The notes under the pieces were generated by a model, which made no database searches, had not been told where the DNA came from, and saw only the letters and a list, made by a program, of their open reading frames with translations. DNA of 64,000 nt from Streptomyces marinisediminis (lineage in GTDB: Bacteria; Actinomycetota; Actinomycetes; Streptomycetales; Streptomycetaceae). The stretch spans positions 61,791 to 125,790 of the forward strand of contig NZ_JAPKFL010000017.1 of assembly GCF_026262575.1 (NCBI RefSeq), written 5' to 3'. Positions 8,195 to 16,929 of this stretch are shown here, piece by piece; within the stretch, counting starts at the first letter, position 1, and each line of letters starts with the position of its first letter. The position numbers and the translations under genes are program-made.

Positions 8195-9346
8195 GTGAGC
8201 GTGACGGCGGCGAAGGGGTTCACGGCGGCGGGTGTCGCGGCCGGGATCAAGGACGGCGGTGCGCCGGACCTGGCCCTGGTGGTCAACACCGGGCCGTGCC
8301 AGGCGGCCGCGGGGGTCTTCACCCGCAACCGGATCAAGGCGGCGCCCGTGCTGTGGTCGCAGCAGGTCCTCTCCGGGGGGCGGGTTTCCGCGGTCGTGCT
8401 CAACTCCGGCGGCGCCAACGCCTGCACCGGCCCGCTGGGCTTCCAGGACACCCACGCCACCGCGGAGCGGGCCGCCGAGGTGCTGGGGCACAGCGCGGCG
8501 GAGGTGGCCGTGGCCTCGACCGGGCTGATCGGCGTGCGGCTGCCCATGGACAGGCTGCTGCCCGGCATCGACCAGGCGGCCGGCGCGCTGTGCGCGCACG
8601 GCGGCGAGAAGGCCGCGATCGCCATCAGGACGACCGACACCGTGCACAAGACGGCGGTCGCCGAGGGCTCCGGGTACGTCGTCGGCGGCATGGCCAAGGG
8701 CGCGGGCATGCTCGCGCCGTCGCTGGCCACCATGCTGGTGGTGCTCACCACCGACGCCGACGTGCCCGCCGGGCAGCTCGACGCCGTGCTGCGCGAGGCC
8801 ACCCGCACGACCTTCGAGCGGGTGGACTCCGACGGCTGCCTGTCGACCAACGACACCGTGCTGCTCCTGGCCTCGGGCGCCTCCGGCCGCACTCCGGACG
8901 CCGGGGAGTTCGCCGAGACCGTCCACGCCGTCTGCGCCGACCTGGCCCGCCAGTTGGTCCGCGACGCCGAGGGCGCGTCCAAGGACATCCGGATCGAGGT
9001 CGTGAACGCCGCGAGCGAGGACGACGCCGTGGAGGTGGGCCGCTCCATCGCCCGCAACAACCTGCTCAAGTGCGCCGTCCACGGCGAGGACGCCAACTGG
9101 GGCCGGGTGCTGTCGGCCATCGGCACGACGTCGGCGGCCTTCGCGCCCGACCAGCTCAACGTGGCCATCAACGGCGTGTGGGTGTGCAAGAACGGCTCCG
9201 TAGGCGAGGACCGCGCCCTGGTGGACATGCGCTACCGCGAGGTCCGCATCACCGCCGACCTCGCCGCGGGTCCGCACGCGGCCGTCCTGTGGACCAACGA
9301 CCTGACCGCCGACTACGTCCACGAGAACAGCGCCTACTCCTCCTGA
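8195..9346 (+). CDS. argJ: Bifunctional ornithine acetyltransferase/N-acetylglutamate synthase
   Basis: A 383-residue ArgJ that moves the acetyl group from N-acetylornithine to glutamate, making arginine synthesis cyclic. The precursor cleaves itself at an Ala-Thr bond to give alpha and beta chains; the site is seen in GMLAPSLATMLVV, with the Thr as nucleophile. Other family stretches are VVLNSGGANACTG, EGSGYVVGGMAKGAG, DSDGCLSTNDTV and CAVHGEDANWGRV. It starts at GTG 8195 with GGAGACAGG upstream, 82 bp after argC. Having ArgJ fits the absence of an ArgE-type deacetylase in this cluster. Whether it also uses acetyl-CoA cannot be read from sequence. Confidence 0.96.
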   Translation: MSVTAAKGFTAAGVAAGIKDGGAPDLALVVNTGPCQAAAGVFTRNRIKAAPVLWSQQVLSGGRVSAVVLNSGGANACTGPLGFQDTHATAERAAEVLGHSAAEVAVASTGLIGVRLPMDRLLPGIDQAAGALCAHGGEKAAIAIRTTDTVHKTAVAEGSGYVVGGMAKGAGMLAPSLATMLVVLTTDADVPAGQLDAVLREATRTTFERVDSDGCLSTNDTVLLLASGASGRTPDAGEFAETVHAVCADLARQLVRDAEGASKDIRIEVVNAASEDDAVEVGRSIARNNLLKCAVHGEDANWGRVLSAIGTTSAAFAPDQLNVAINGVWVCKNGSVGEDRALVDMRYREVRITADLAAGPHAAVLWTNDLTADYVHENSAYSS

Positions 9347-9351
9347 GGGTC

Positions 9352-10269
9352 ATGACCACGCGAAAGCACACCGCTCTGCCCAAGGCGCGCACGCTGATCG
9401 AGGCGCTGCCCTGGCTCACCCGCCACCACGGCAAGACGGTCGTCATCAAGTTCGGCGGCAACGCAATGGTCGACGACGCGCTGAAGGCCGCCTTCGCGCA
9501 GGACGTCGTCTTCCTGCGGCACGCCGGGCTGCGCCCGGTCGTCGTGCACGGCGGCGGCCCGCAGATCAGTGCCCAGCTCGACCGGCTGGGGCTGGCCTCG
9601 GAGTTCAAGGCCGGGCTGCGCGTCACCACCCCGGAGACGATGGAGGTGGTGCGCATGGTGCTCGCCGGGCAGGTGCAGCGCGAACTCGTCGGGCTGCTCA
9701 ACCGGCACGGCGCGCTCGCCGTCGGCCTGACCGGCGAGGACGCCCACCTCATGACGGCCACCAAGCGCTGGGCCGAGGTGGACGGCGAGCGGGTGGACAT
9801 CGGCCGCGTCGGCGACGTCACCGCCATCGAGACCGGCGCGGTGCGCGCCCTGCTGGACGACGGCCGCATCCCGGTCGTCTCCTCCATCGCCCGCAGCGCC
9901 GACGACCACCACGTCTACAACGTCAACGCCGACACCGCCGCCGCCGCGCTGGCCGCCGCGCTGGGCGCCGAGACGCTGATGGTCCTCACCGACGTCGAAG
10001 GCCTGTACGCGGACTGGCCGCGCAGCGACGACGTCATCAGCCGGCTGACCGTCAGCGAACTGGAGAAGCTGCTGCCCGGCCTGGCCAGCGGCATGGTGCC
10101 CAAAATGGAGGGCTGCCTGCACGCGGTGCGCGGCGGCGTGCGCACCGCGCGCGTCATCGACGGCCGGGTGCAGCACTCCATCCTGCTGGAGATCTTCACC
10201 GACGAGGGAATCGGCACGATGGTCGTGCCGGACGAGACCGAGAGCGACGACGAGGGGGAACGGGCGTGA
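9352..10269 (+). CDS. argB: Acetylglutamate kinase
   Basis: A 305-residue amino-acid kinase that phosphorylates N-acetylglutamate, the second and usually feedback-controlled step. It shows the N-terminal phosphate-binding stretch VVIKFGGNAMVD, the VVHGGGPQIS glycine-rich loop, and the C-terminal VYNVNADTAAAALAAALGAE and GMVPKMEGCLHAV segments. An N-terminal helix of ~20 residues (PKARTLIEALPWL) is the type found in arginine-sensitive hexameric kinases. The ATG at 9352 lies six bases after the argJ stop, and the 3' end overlaps argD by four bases, so translation is probably coupled. Confidence 0.96.
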   Translation: MTTRKHTALPKARTLIEALPWLTRHHGKTVVIKFGGNAMVDDALKAAFAQDVVFLRHAGLRPVVVHGGGPQISAQLDRLGLASEFKAGLRVTTPETMEVVRMVLAGQVQRELVGLLNRHGALAVGLTGEDAHLMTATKRWAEVDGERVDIGRVGDVTAIETGAVRALLDDGRIPVVSSIARSADDHHVYNVNADTAAAALAAALGAETLMVLTDVEGLYADWPRSDDVISRLTVSELEKLLPGLASGMVPKMEGCLHAVRGGVRTARVIDGRVQHSILLEIFTDEGIGTMVVPDETESDDEGERA

Positions 10270-11468
10270 GCAACGAGGAACTGACCCGGCGGTGGCGGGG
10301 CGCGGTGATGGACACCTACGGCACCCCCCGGGTGCCGCTCGTCCGCGGCGAGGGCGTCCGCCTGTGGGACGCGGACGGCACGCAGTACCTGGACTTCGTC
10401 GGCGGCATCGCGGTCAACGCGCTGGGCACCGGCCACCCGGCCGTCGTGCGGGCCGTCTCCGAGCAGGTGGCCACGCTCGCGCACGTCTCCAACCTCTTCG
10501 TCGCGCAGCCCCCCGTCGCGCTCGCCGAACGGCTGCTGGAGCTGGCCGGGCGGCCGGGCGCGGTCTACTTCGGCAACTCCGGCGCGGAGGCCGTGGAGGC
10601 CGCGGTGAAGATCGGCCGCCGCACCGGGCGCACCCACATGGTCGCCACCCACGGCGGCTTCCACGGCCGCACCCTGGGAGCGCTCGCCCTCACCGGGCAG
10701 CCGAAGAAGCAGGACCCCTTCCGGCCGCTGCCGGGCGAGGTCACCCACGTGCCCTACGGCGACGTGGAGGCGCTCCGGGCGGCCGTCACCGAGCGGACGG
10801 CGCTGTTCGTCGTCGAGCCGGTGCAGGGGGAGAACGGCGTGGTCGTGGCCCCGGAGGGCTACCTCGCCGCGGCCCGCGAGATCACCCGGGCCACCGGCAC
10901 GCTGCTGGTGGTCGACGAGATCCAGACCGGCATCGGGCGCACGGGCCACTGGTTCGCGTGCCGGGCACAGGGCGTCGAGCCGGACGTCATCACCCTGGCC
11001 AAGGGCCTCGGCGGCGGTCTGCCCATCGGCGCGACGCTCGCGTTCGGCCACGCGGCCGCACTGCTCACGCCGGGCCAGCACGGCTCCACCTTCGGCGGCA
11101 ACCCGGTGGCCTGCGCGGCGGGCCTGGCCGTGCTGGAGACCATCGCGGCCGACGGTCTGCTCGACCACGTCCAGCGGATCGGCGCCCGGCTGCGCGACGG
11201 CCTGTGGGCGCTGGGCCATCCGCTGATCGACCGCGTCCGCGGCGCCGGACTGCTCCTGGGTATCGTGCTCACCGAACCGGTCGCCGCCCAGGTGCAGCAG
11301 GCGGCCCAGGACGCGGGTCTGCTGGTGAACGCGGTGGCCCCGGACGTCATCCGGCTGGCGCCACCGCTGGTCGTCGGCGACCCCGAGGTGGACGCCCTGC
11401 TCCGCGCGTTCCCGGCGGTCCTGGACGCGGCCGACCCCGCGGCCCCGTCCCGACGAGTCGGAGCGTGA
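10266..11468 (+). CDS. argD: Acetylornithine aminotransferase
   Basis: A 400-residue class III PLP aminotransferase that makes N-acetylornithine from the semialdehyde with glutamate; family members may also act in lysine synthesis. It has VYFGNSGAEAVEAAVKIGR, ATHGGFHGRTLGAL, VVDEIQTGIGRTG and the PLP-binding Lys in DVITLAKGLGGGLPIGA, with STFGGNPVACAAG after it. It starts at GTG 10266, overlapping the argB stop in GTGA. The ~400-residue length is standard. The argR start follows within a few bases. Confidence 0.96.
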   Translation: MSNEELTRRWRGAVMDTYGTPRVPLVRGEGVRLWDADGTQYLDFVGGIAVNALGTGHPAVVRAVSEQVATLAHVSNLFVAQPPVALAERLLELAGRPGAVYFGNSGAEAVEAAVKIGRRTGRTHMVATHGGFHGRTLGALALTGQPKKQDPFRPLPGEVTHVPYGDVEALRAAVTERTALFVVEPVQGENGVVVAPEGYLAAAREITRATGTLLVVDEIQTGIGRTGHWFACRAQGVEPDVITLAKGLGGGLPIGATLAFGHAAALLTPGQHGSTFGGNPVACAAGLAVLETIAADGLLDHVQRIGARLRDGLWALGHPLIDRVRGAGLLLGIVLTEPVAAQVQQAAQDAGLLVNAVAPDVIRLAPPLVVGDPEVDALLRAFPAVLDAADPAAPSRRVGA

Positions 11469-11470
11469 CG

Positions 11471-11998
11471 ATGCGTGAGGAGCAGCCGAACGGGCAGTCC
11501 GTCCCGCAGACGCGGACGGCCCGGCACCGCCGGATCGTGGACATCCTGGGCCGGCAGCCGGTGCGCTCGCAGAGCCAGCTCGCCAAGCTCCTCGCGGACG
11601 ACGGCCTGTCCGTCACCCAGGCCACCCTCTCCCGCGACCTCGACGAGCTGGGGGCGGTGAAGATCCGCAACACCGGAGGGGAGCTGATCTACGCCGTGCC
11701 GGGGGAGGGGGGCGACCGCACCCCGCGGGCGCCGCTGGGGGAGTCGGCGAGCGAGGCGCGCATGGCACGGCTCGCCGGCGAGCTGATGATCTCGGCGGAG
11801 GCGTCCGCGAACCTCGTCGTGCTGCGGACGCCCCCGGGGGCCGCGCAGTTCTTCGCCTCGGCCATCGACCAGGCGGGCGTGCACGAGATCATCGGCACCA
11901 TCGCCGGGGACGACACGCTGCTGCTGATCAGCCGGGCGCCGGAGGGCGGCCAGGCCCTGGCCGACCACCTGATGCGCCTGGCCCAGCGCAACCGCTGA
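11471..11998 (+). CDS. argR: Arginine repressor
   Basis: A 175-residue ArgR/AhrC regulator. Residues ~18-80 form the winged helix (SQSQLAKLLADDGLSVTQATLSRDLDELGAVKI). The C-terminal hexamerisation domain holds the arginine-binding motif in IGTIAGDDTLLLISR. With arginine bound it represses arg operons; candidate operators lie before argC and argG. It is last in the operon, two bases after the argD stop, so the repressor is made with the enzymes it controls. ATG 11471 is chosen, but a GTG six bases earlier (11465) is also possible. The linker between domains carries a Gly/Pro-rich stretch. Confidence 0.96.
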   Translation: MREEQPNGQSVPQTRTARHRRIVDILGRQPVRSQSQLAKLLADDGLSVTQATLSRDLDELGAVKIRNTGGELIYAVPGEGGDRTPRAPLGESASEARMARLAGELMISAEASANLVVLRTPPGAAQFFASAIDQAGVHEIIGTIAGDDTLLLISRAPEGGQALADHLMRLAQRNR

Positions 11999-12066
11999 CC
12001 CGCCGCCCCGGGCGGCCGGCCCCGCCCCCGTCCCCGGGTCGGCACCCCGTCGCCGTTCCCGGACTC

Positions 12067-12150
12067 CGCCTTGGGGCCGCCGCCTTGGGATCGCCGCCTT
12101 GGGATCGGCGCCTTGGGATCGGCGCCTTCGGGCCGCCGCCTTCGGGCCGG
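12067..12150. repeat. Six tandem 14-bp units downstream of argR
   Basis: Six head-to-tail 14-base units with the core CGCCTTGGGATCGG run without a gap: 12067, 12081, 12095, 12109, 12123 and 12137. Units 3 and 4 are identical; units 5 and 6 share a TTCGGGCC variant. The period is not a multiple of three and no gene runs through it. It lies in the argR-RidA gap. Confidence 0.85.
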
Positions 12151-12233
12151 CGGCGGAAAACCGGGTGACCGGCGGGCCGGACGGCTGTGAGAATCGTGGC
12201 GCCATCGCCCCGACGCGCCCCTGGAGCCGCGCC

Positions 12234-12632
12234 ATGCCCCGTCGCCTGACCGCCCCCGCGCTCTTCCCGCCCCCCGGTTACGCCCACGCGGCGGTCGTCG
12301 AAGCCGGGGAGCGGCTCGTCTTCAGCGCCGGGAGCGTGCCACTGGACCGACACGGCGACCTCGTGGGCGCCGGCGACCACGCGGCGCAGACCCGCCAGGT
12401 GCTGGCGAACCTGGACACCGCGCTGCGCGCGGCGGACAGCGGGCTGGAGCACGTCGTGACCACCGAGGTGTACGTGGTGGCCGAGCGGGACGAGGACCTG
12501 GAGGCCGTGTGGGACGAGGTGCGCGCCTCCGGGCTGTCGGTGGGGCCGCACGCCTCCACGCTGCTGGGCGTGGCCCGGCTGGGCTACCCCGGGCAACTGG
12601 TGGAGATCACCGCCGTGGCCACCGTGCCCTGA
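12234..12632 (+). CDS. RidA family protein
   Basis: A 132-residue RidA/YjgF-type protein, a group whose best-known members hydrolyse reactive imines and enamines such as 2-aminoacrylate made by PLP enzymes. The stretches PPPGYAHAAVVEAGERLVFSAG, QTRQVLANLDTALRAA and STLLGVARLGYPGQLVEITAVA match the trimeric fold; the Arg in GVARLGYPG sits where the substrate-carboxylate Arg is usually found. The length is standard. ATG 12234 has GGAG ten bases upstream. Its closeness to arg genes is suggestive, but the repeat-filled gap makes co-transcription uncertain. Confidence 0.88.
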   Translation: MPRRLTAPALFPPPGYAHAAVVEAGERLVFSAGSVPLDRHGDLVGAGDHAAQTRQVLANLDTALRAADSGLEHVVTTEVYVVAERDEDLEAVWDEVRASGLSVGPHASTLLGVARLGYPGQLVEITAVATVP

Positions 12633-12663
12633 CGGCCGCGCCCCGCCCCGGGCCGCCGGCCGC

Positions 12664-13248
<585 letters not shown>

Positions 13249-13343
13249 GCCCTCCATCATCCCCGCGGGGGCGCGCGGGGCGCTCGCGCGTCCGCACGGT
13301 GGGAACGGCGGGCCGGGTCCGGGCCGAGCGCGGCGGAGCCGCT

Positions 13344-13396
13344 TTGACGAACCATGCGCCGGGATGCATACTTATACCTGTCGCCGTATGGATCGT
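13344..13396 (+). promoter_or_regulatory. argG promoter with overlapping ARG box
   Basis: TTGACG (13344-13349), a 17-bp spacer and CATACT (13367-13372) make a good housekeeping-type promoter. The -10 sits in an AT-rich imperfect palindrome region (13363-13392, GATGCATACTTATACC then GTCGCCGTATGGATC) resembling paired ARG boxes, so ArgR would cover the -10 and start site. The Shine-Dalgarno sequence AAGGAG follows at 13397-13402. Confidence 0.65.
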
Positions 13397-13408
13397 AAGG
13401 AGACCCCC

Positions 13409-14605
13409 GTGACCGAGCGCGTCGTACTCGCCTACTCCGGCGGCCTGGACACCTCCGTCTGCATCGGCTGGATCGCCGAGGAGACCGGGGCCGAGGTCGT
13501 CGCCGTCGCCGTGGACGTCGGCCAGGGCGGAGAGGACCTGGACGTCATCCGCAAGCGCGCGCTCGCCTGCGGTGCCGTCGAGGCCGAGGTCGCGGACGCC
13601 AAGGAGGAGTTCGCCGACGAGTACTGCCTCCCCGCGCTGAAGGCCAACGCCCTCTACATGGACCGCTACCCGCTGGTCTCCGCGCTCTCCCGGCCGGTGA
13701 TCGTCAAGCACCTGGTGGCCGCCGCCCGCAAGCACGGGGCGAGCACCGTGGCGCACGGCTGCACCGGCAAGGGCAACGACCAGGTGCGGTTCGAGGCGGG
13801 CATCGCCTCCCTCGCCCCCGACCTGCGGTGCATCGCCCCCGTGCGGGACTACGCGATGACCCGGGACAAGGCCATCGCCTTCTGCGAGGAGAAGAACCTC
13901 CCGATCGCGACGACGAAGAAGTCCCCGTACTCGATCGACCAGAACGTCTTCGGGCGGGCCGTGGAGACCGGCTTCCTGGAGGACATCTGGAACGCCCCCA
14001 TCGAGGACGTCTACGAGTACACCGAGAACCCGGCCACCCAGCGCGCGGCCGACGAGGTGGTCATCACCTTCAAGGAGGGCGTGCCGGTCGCCCTCGACGG
14101 CAAGCCCGTCACCGTCCTCCAGGCGATCCAGCAGCTCAACGAGCGGGCCGGGGCCCAGGGCGTCGGCCGGATCGACATGGTCGAGGACCGGCTGGTGGGC
14201 ATCAAGTCCCGCGAGGTCTACGAGGCCCCGGGCGCCCTCGCGCTGATCACCGCGCACCAGGAGCTGGAGAACGTCACCGTCGAGCGGGAGCTGGCGCGCT
14301 ACAAGCGGCAGGTCGAGCAGCGCTGGGGCGAGCTGGTCTACGACGGCCTGTGGTTCTCCCCGCTCAAGCGCGCCCTGGACGGCTTCGTCAACGAGGCCAA
14401 CGCGCACGTCAGCGGCGACATCCGGATGACGCTGCACGGCGGCCGGGCCGTCGTCACCGGCCGGCGCTCGGAGTCCTCCCTGTACGACTTCAACCTGGCC
14501 ACCTACGACAGCGGCGACACCTTCGACCAGTCGCTGTCCAAGGGCTTCATCGAGATCTTCGGCATGTCCAGCAAGATCGCCGCCAAGCGGGACCAGGCGC
14601 AGTAA
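13409..14605 (+). CDS. argG: Argininosuccinate synthase
   Basis: A 398-residue enzyme that joins citrulline and aspartate using ATP to form argininosuccinate. The N-terminal PP-loop AYSGGLDTSVCIGW is at residues ~8-21; HGCTGKGNDQVRFE and the EKNLPIATTKKSPYSIDQN segment follow, as in the short bacterial form. A GTG start at 13409 is chosen because AAGGAG lies seven bases upstream and homologues begin near VTERVVLAYSGG; upstream Met codons in the open frame fall in the promoter. argH follows after 134 bp. Confidence 0.96.
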   Translation: MTERVVLAYSGGLDTSVCIGWIAEETGAEVVAVAVDVGQGGEDLDVIRKRALACGAVEAEVADAKEEFADEYCLPALKANALYMDRYPLVSALSRPVIVKHLVAAARKHGASTVAHGCTGKGNDQVRFEAGIASLAPDLRCIAPVRDYAMTRDKAIAFCEEKNLPIATTKKSPYSIDQNVFGRAVETGFLEDIWNAPIEDVYEYTENPATQRAADEVVITFKEGVPVALDGKPVTVLQAIQQLNERAGAQGVGRIDMVEDRLVGIKSREVYEAPGALALITAHQELENVTVERELARYKRQVEQRWGELVYDGLWFSPLKRALDGFVNEANAHVSGDIRMTLHGGRAVVTGRRSESSLYDFNLATYDSGDTFDQSLSKGFIEIFGMSSKIAAKRDQAQ

Positions 14606-14739
14606 CCTGCGCTCGGGCCCGTCCGGGCACCACCGCCGCCGTCCCGCCCCGCTGCCGTGGGCGGGGCGGCGGTCGCACACCGCACGGCCGGAGCACCGGC
14701 CGCCGCCAGCACGCCACGCACCCGAGGAGCAGGACACAG

Positions 14740-16182
14740 ATGAGCAACGGCGCGGAGCAGGGCGCGACCCCCGACGTGCGGCTGTGGGGCGGCCGGTTCG
14801 CCGACGGCCCCGCGGCGGCCCTGGCCCGCCTGAGCGCCTCCGTCCACTTCGACTGGCGGCTGGCCCCCTACGACATCGCCGGCTCGCGGGCCCACGCCCG
14901 GGTGCTGCACCGCGCCGGTCTGCTGACGGCCGAGGAGCTGGAACGCATGCTCGCCGGGCTCGACCGGCTCGAAGCCGACGTGGCCGGCGGCAGCTTCACC
15001 GGCACCCTCGCCGACGAGGACGTGCACACCGCGCTGGAGCGCGGCCTGCTGGAGCGGCTCGGGCCCGACCTCGGCGGCAAGCTGCGCGCCGGCCGCTCGC
15101 GCAACGACCAGGTGGCCACGCTCTTCCGGATGTACCTGCGGGACCACGCCCGCGTCATCGGCGGCCTCCTCGCCGATCTGCAGGAGGCCCTGACCGCGCT
15201 CGCCGAGGCCCACCCGGACGTCGCGATGCCCGGCCGCACCCACCTCCAGCACGCCCAGCCGGTGCTCTTCGCCCACCACGTGCTCGCCCACGTCCAGGCG
15301 CTCGGCCGGGACGCGGAGCGGCTGCGCCAGTGGGACGAGCGCACCGCCGTCTCGCCCTACGGCTCGGGCGCGCTCGCCGGCTCCTCGCTCGGCCTGGACC
15401 CGCGCGCCGTCGCCGCCGACCTCGGCTTCGAACGCGGTTCGGCCGCCAACTCCATCGACGGCACCGCCGCGCGCGACTTCGCCGCGGAGTTCGCCTTCGT
15501 CACCGCGATGATCGGCGTCGACCTCTCCCGCATCGCCGAGGAGATCATCCTGTGGAACACCAAGGAGTTCTCCTTCGTCACGCTGCACGACGCGTTCTCC
15601 ACCGGCTCCTCGATCATGCCGCAGAAGAAGAACCCCGACATCGCCGAGCTGGCGCGCGGCAAGTCCGGGCGGCTCATCGGCAACCTGACGGGCCTGCTGG
15701 CCACCCTCAAGGCGCTGCCGCTCGCCTACAACCGCGATCTCCAGGAGGACAAGGAGCCGGTCTTCGACTCCTGTGACCAGCTTGAGGTCCTGCTGCCCGC
15801 GTTCACCGGGATGCTGGCGACCCTCACCGTCCACCGCGAGCGCATGGCGGAGCTGGCCCCGGCCGGGTTCTCGCTGGCCACCGACGTGGCCGAGTGGCTG
15901 GTCAAGCGGGGCGTGCCGTTCCGCGTGGCGCACGAGGTGGCGGGGGAGTGCGTCAAGGAGTGCGAGCGCACGGGGATCGAGCTGGAGGAGCTGACGGACG
16001 AGCAGTTCGCCGCCATCTCCCCGCACCTGACGCCCGAGGTGCGCGGCGTGCTGAACGTGCCCGGCGCGCTCGCGGCGCGCGACGGCCGGGGCGGCACGGC
16101 GCCCAGCGCGGTCGCGGAGCAGCTCGCCGAGGTGAAGGCCGACCTGGCGAGGCAGCGGGAGTGGGCGGACGCGAAGAGCTGA
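14740..16182 (+). CDS. argH: Argininosuccinate lyase
   Basis: A 480-residue fumarase/aspartase-superfamily enzyme that splits argininosuccinate into arginine and fumarate, the last step of the pathway. It shows RLWGGRFADG at the start, AGRSRNDQVAT, the MPGRTHLQHAQPV active-site segment with its His, and the signature loop GSSIMPQKKNPD with the catalytic Ser in GSS. The C-terminal helices are complete. ATG 14740 has GAGGAGC upstream. No hairpin clearly separates it from argG, so the two are probably co-transcribed. Confidence 0.96.
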   Translation: MSNGAEQGATPDVRLWGGRFADGPAAALARLSASVHFDWRLAPYDIAGSRAHARVLHRAGLLTAEELERMLAGLDRLEADVAGGSFTGTLADEDVHTALERGLLERLGPDLGGKLRAGRSRNDQVATLFRMYLRDHARVIGGLLADLQEALTALAEAHPDVAMPGRTHLQHAQPVLFAHHVLAHVQALGRDAERLRQWDERTAVSPYGSGALAGSSLGLDPRAVAADLGFERGSAANSIDGTAARDFAAEFAFVTAMIGVDLSRIAEEIILWNTKEFSFVTLHDAFSTGSSIMPQKKNPDIAELARGKSGRLIGNLTGLLATLKALPLAYNRDLQEDKEPVFDSCDQLEVLLPAFTGMLATLTVHRERMAELAPAGFSLATDVAEWLVKRGVPFRVAHEVAGECVKECERTGIELEELTDEQFAAISPHLTPEVRGVLNVPGALAARDGRGGTAPSAVAEQLAEVKADLARQREWADAKS

Positions 16183-16340
16183 GCCACCCGGCGGCCCGGG
16201 CACGGTGGACCGCCGCCGCCCGTCCGCCGCCCGTCCGCAGCCGGCTGTCCTCGGCCCGCTGCCGGCTGTCGTCGGCCGTCGGCTGTTCGCCGCCCGCCAC
16301 CCCCCGCCGTCCGGATCACCGGGCACGTGCCGCACTGTCG

Positions 16341-16358
16341 TGAGACATATGTGTCTCA
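16341..16358 (+). promoter_or_regulatory. TetR operator palindrome
   Basis: TGAGACA (16341-16347) and TGTCTCA (16352-16358) form a perfect inverted repeat with spacer TATG. A third half-site-like CGTCTCA touches the tetR start (16371-16377). A possible -10 hexamer TACCGT (16366-16371) ends six bases before the ATG. This is the expected layout for an autorepressing TetR regulator controlling itself and the efflux gene. Confidence 0.75.
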
Positions 16359-16377
16359 TATGAAGTACCGTCGTCTC

Positions 16378-16929
16378 ATGACAGTGCACAGGGGCCAGGT
16401 GCTGAAGGCGGCGGCCGAACTGCTCTCGCGCAAGGCGACGGCGTCCATGGACGACATCGCGCGGGCCGCCGGGATCAGCCGGGCGACGCTGCACCGGCAC
16501 TTCGCCGGGCGCGAGGCGCTGGTCTTCGCGCTCGCGGAACTGGCCGTGCGCCAGATCGAGGACGGGCTCGACGCCGCGCGGATCGAGGAGGGGGACCCGG
16601 CGCAGGCCCTGCGGCGGCTGGTGGCCCAGGCGACGCCGGTCGCCGGGTTCCTGGCGTTCCTCTACGGCGAGAACCAGCTCTACGAGCCCGGCACGCCCGA
16701 CCCCGGCTGGGCCCGCATCGAGGAGCGCGTGGGCGCGCTGATCCGCCGGGGCCAGGAGCGGGGCGCCTTCCGCCGCGACCTGTCCGCCCACTGGCTGACC
16801 GACGCCCTCCACGCCCTCGTCGTCGCCTCCGGCTGGTCCGTGCAGGACGGCCGGATGGCGCCGCGGGAGGCCCCCCGCATGGTCGCCGAGGTGCTGCTCG
16901 GCGGCGTCCTGGAACGGCGGACGGCGTGA
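16378..16929 (+). CDS. TetR/AcrR family transcriptional repressor
   Basis: A 183-residue regulator. The N-terminal helix-turn-helix is clear (ASMDDIARAAGISRATLHRHFAGREALVFALAELA). The C-terminal ligand domain has no recognisable specificity. I start at ATG 16378; the open frame extends upstream to 16327, but that would run through the palindromic operator. No Shine-Dalgarno sequence precedes the ATG, so the message may be leaderless. The stop overlaps the MFS start by four bases, so regulator and exporter form one unit, probably induced by a toxic or self-made compound. Confidence 0.9.
   Translation: MTVHRGQVLKAAAELLSRKATASMDDIARAAGISRATLHRHFAGREALVFALAELAVRQIEDGLDAARIEEGDPAQALRRLVAQATPVAGFLAFLYGENQLYEPGTPDPGWARIEERVGALIRRGQERGAFRRDLSAHWLTDALHALVVASGWSVQDGRMAPREAPRMVAEVLLGGVLERRTA

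Noticed and set aside
12067..12150. Possible CRISPR array
   Set aside because: Units are only 14 bp and contiguous with no spacers; no cas genes nearby.
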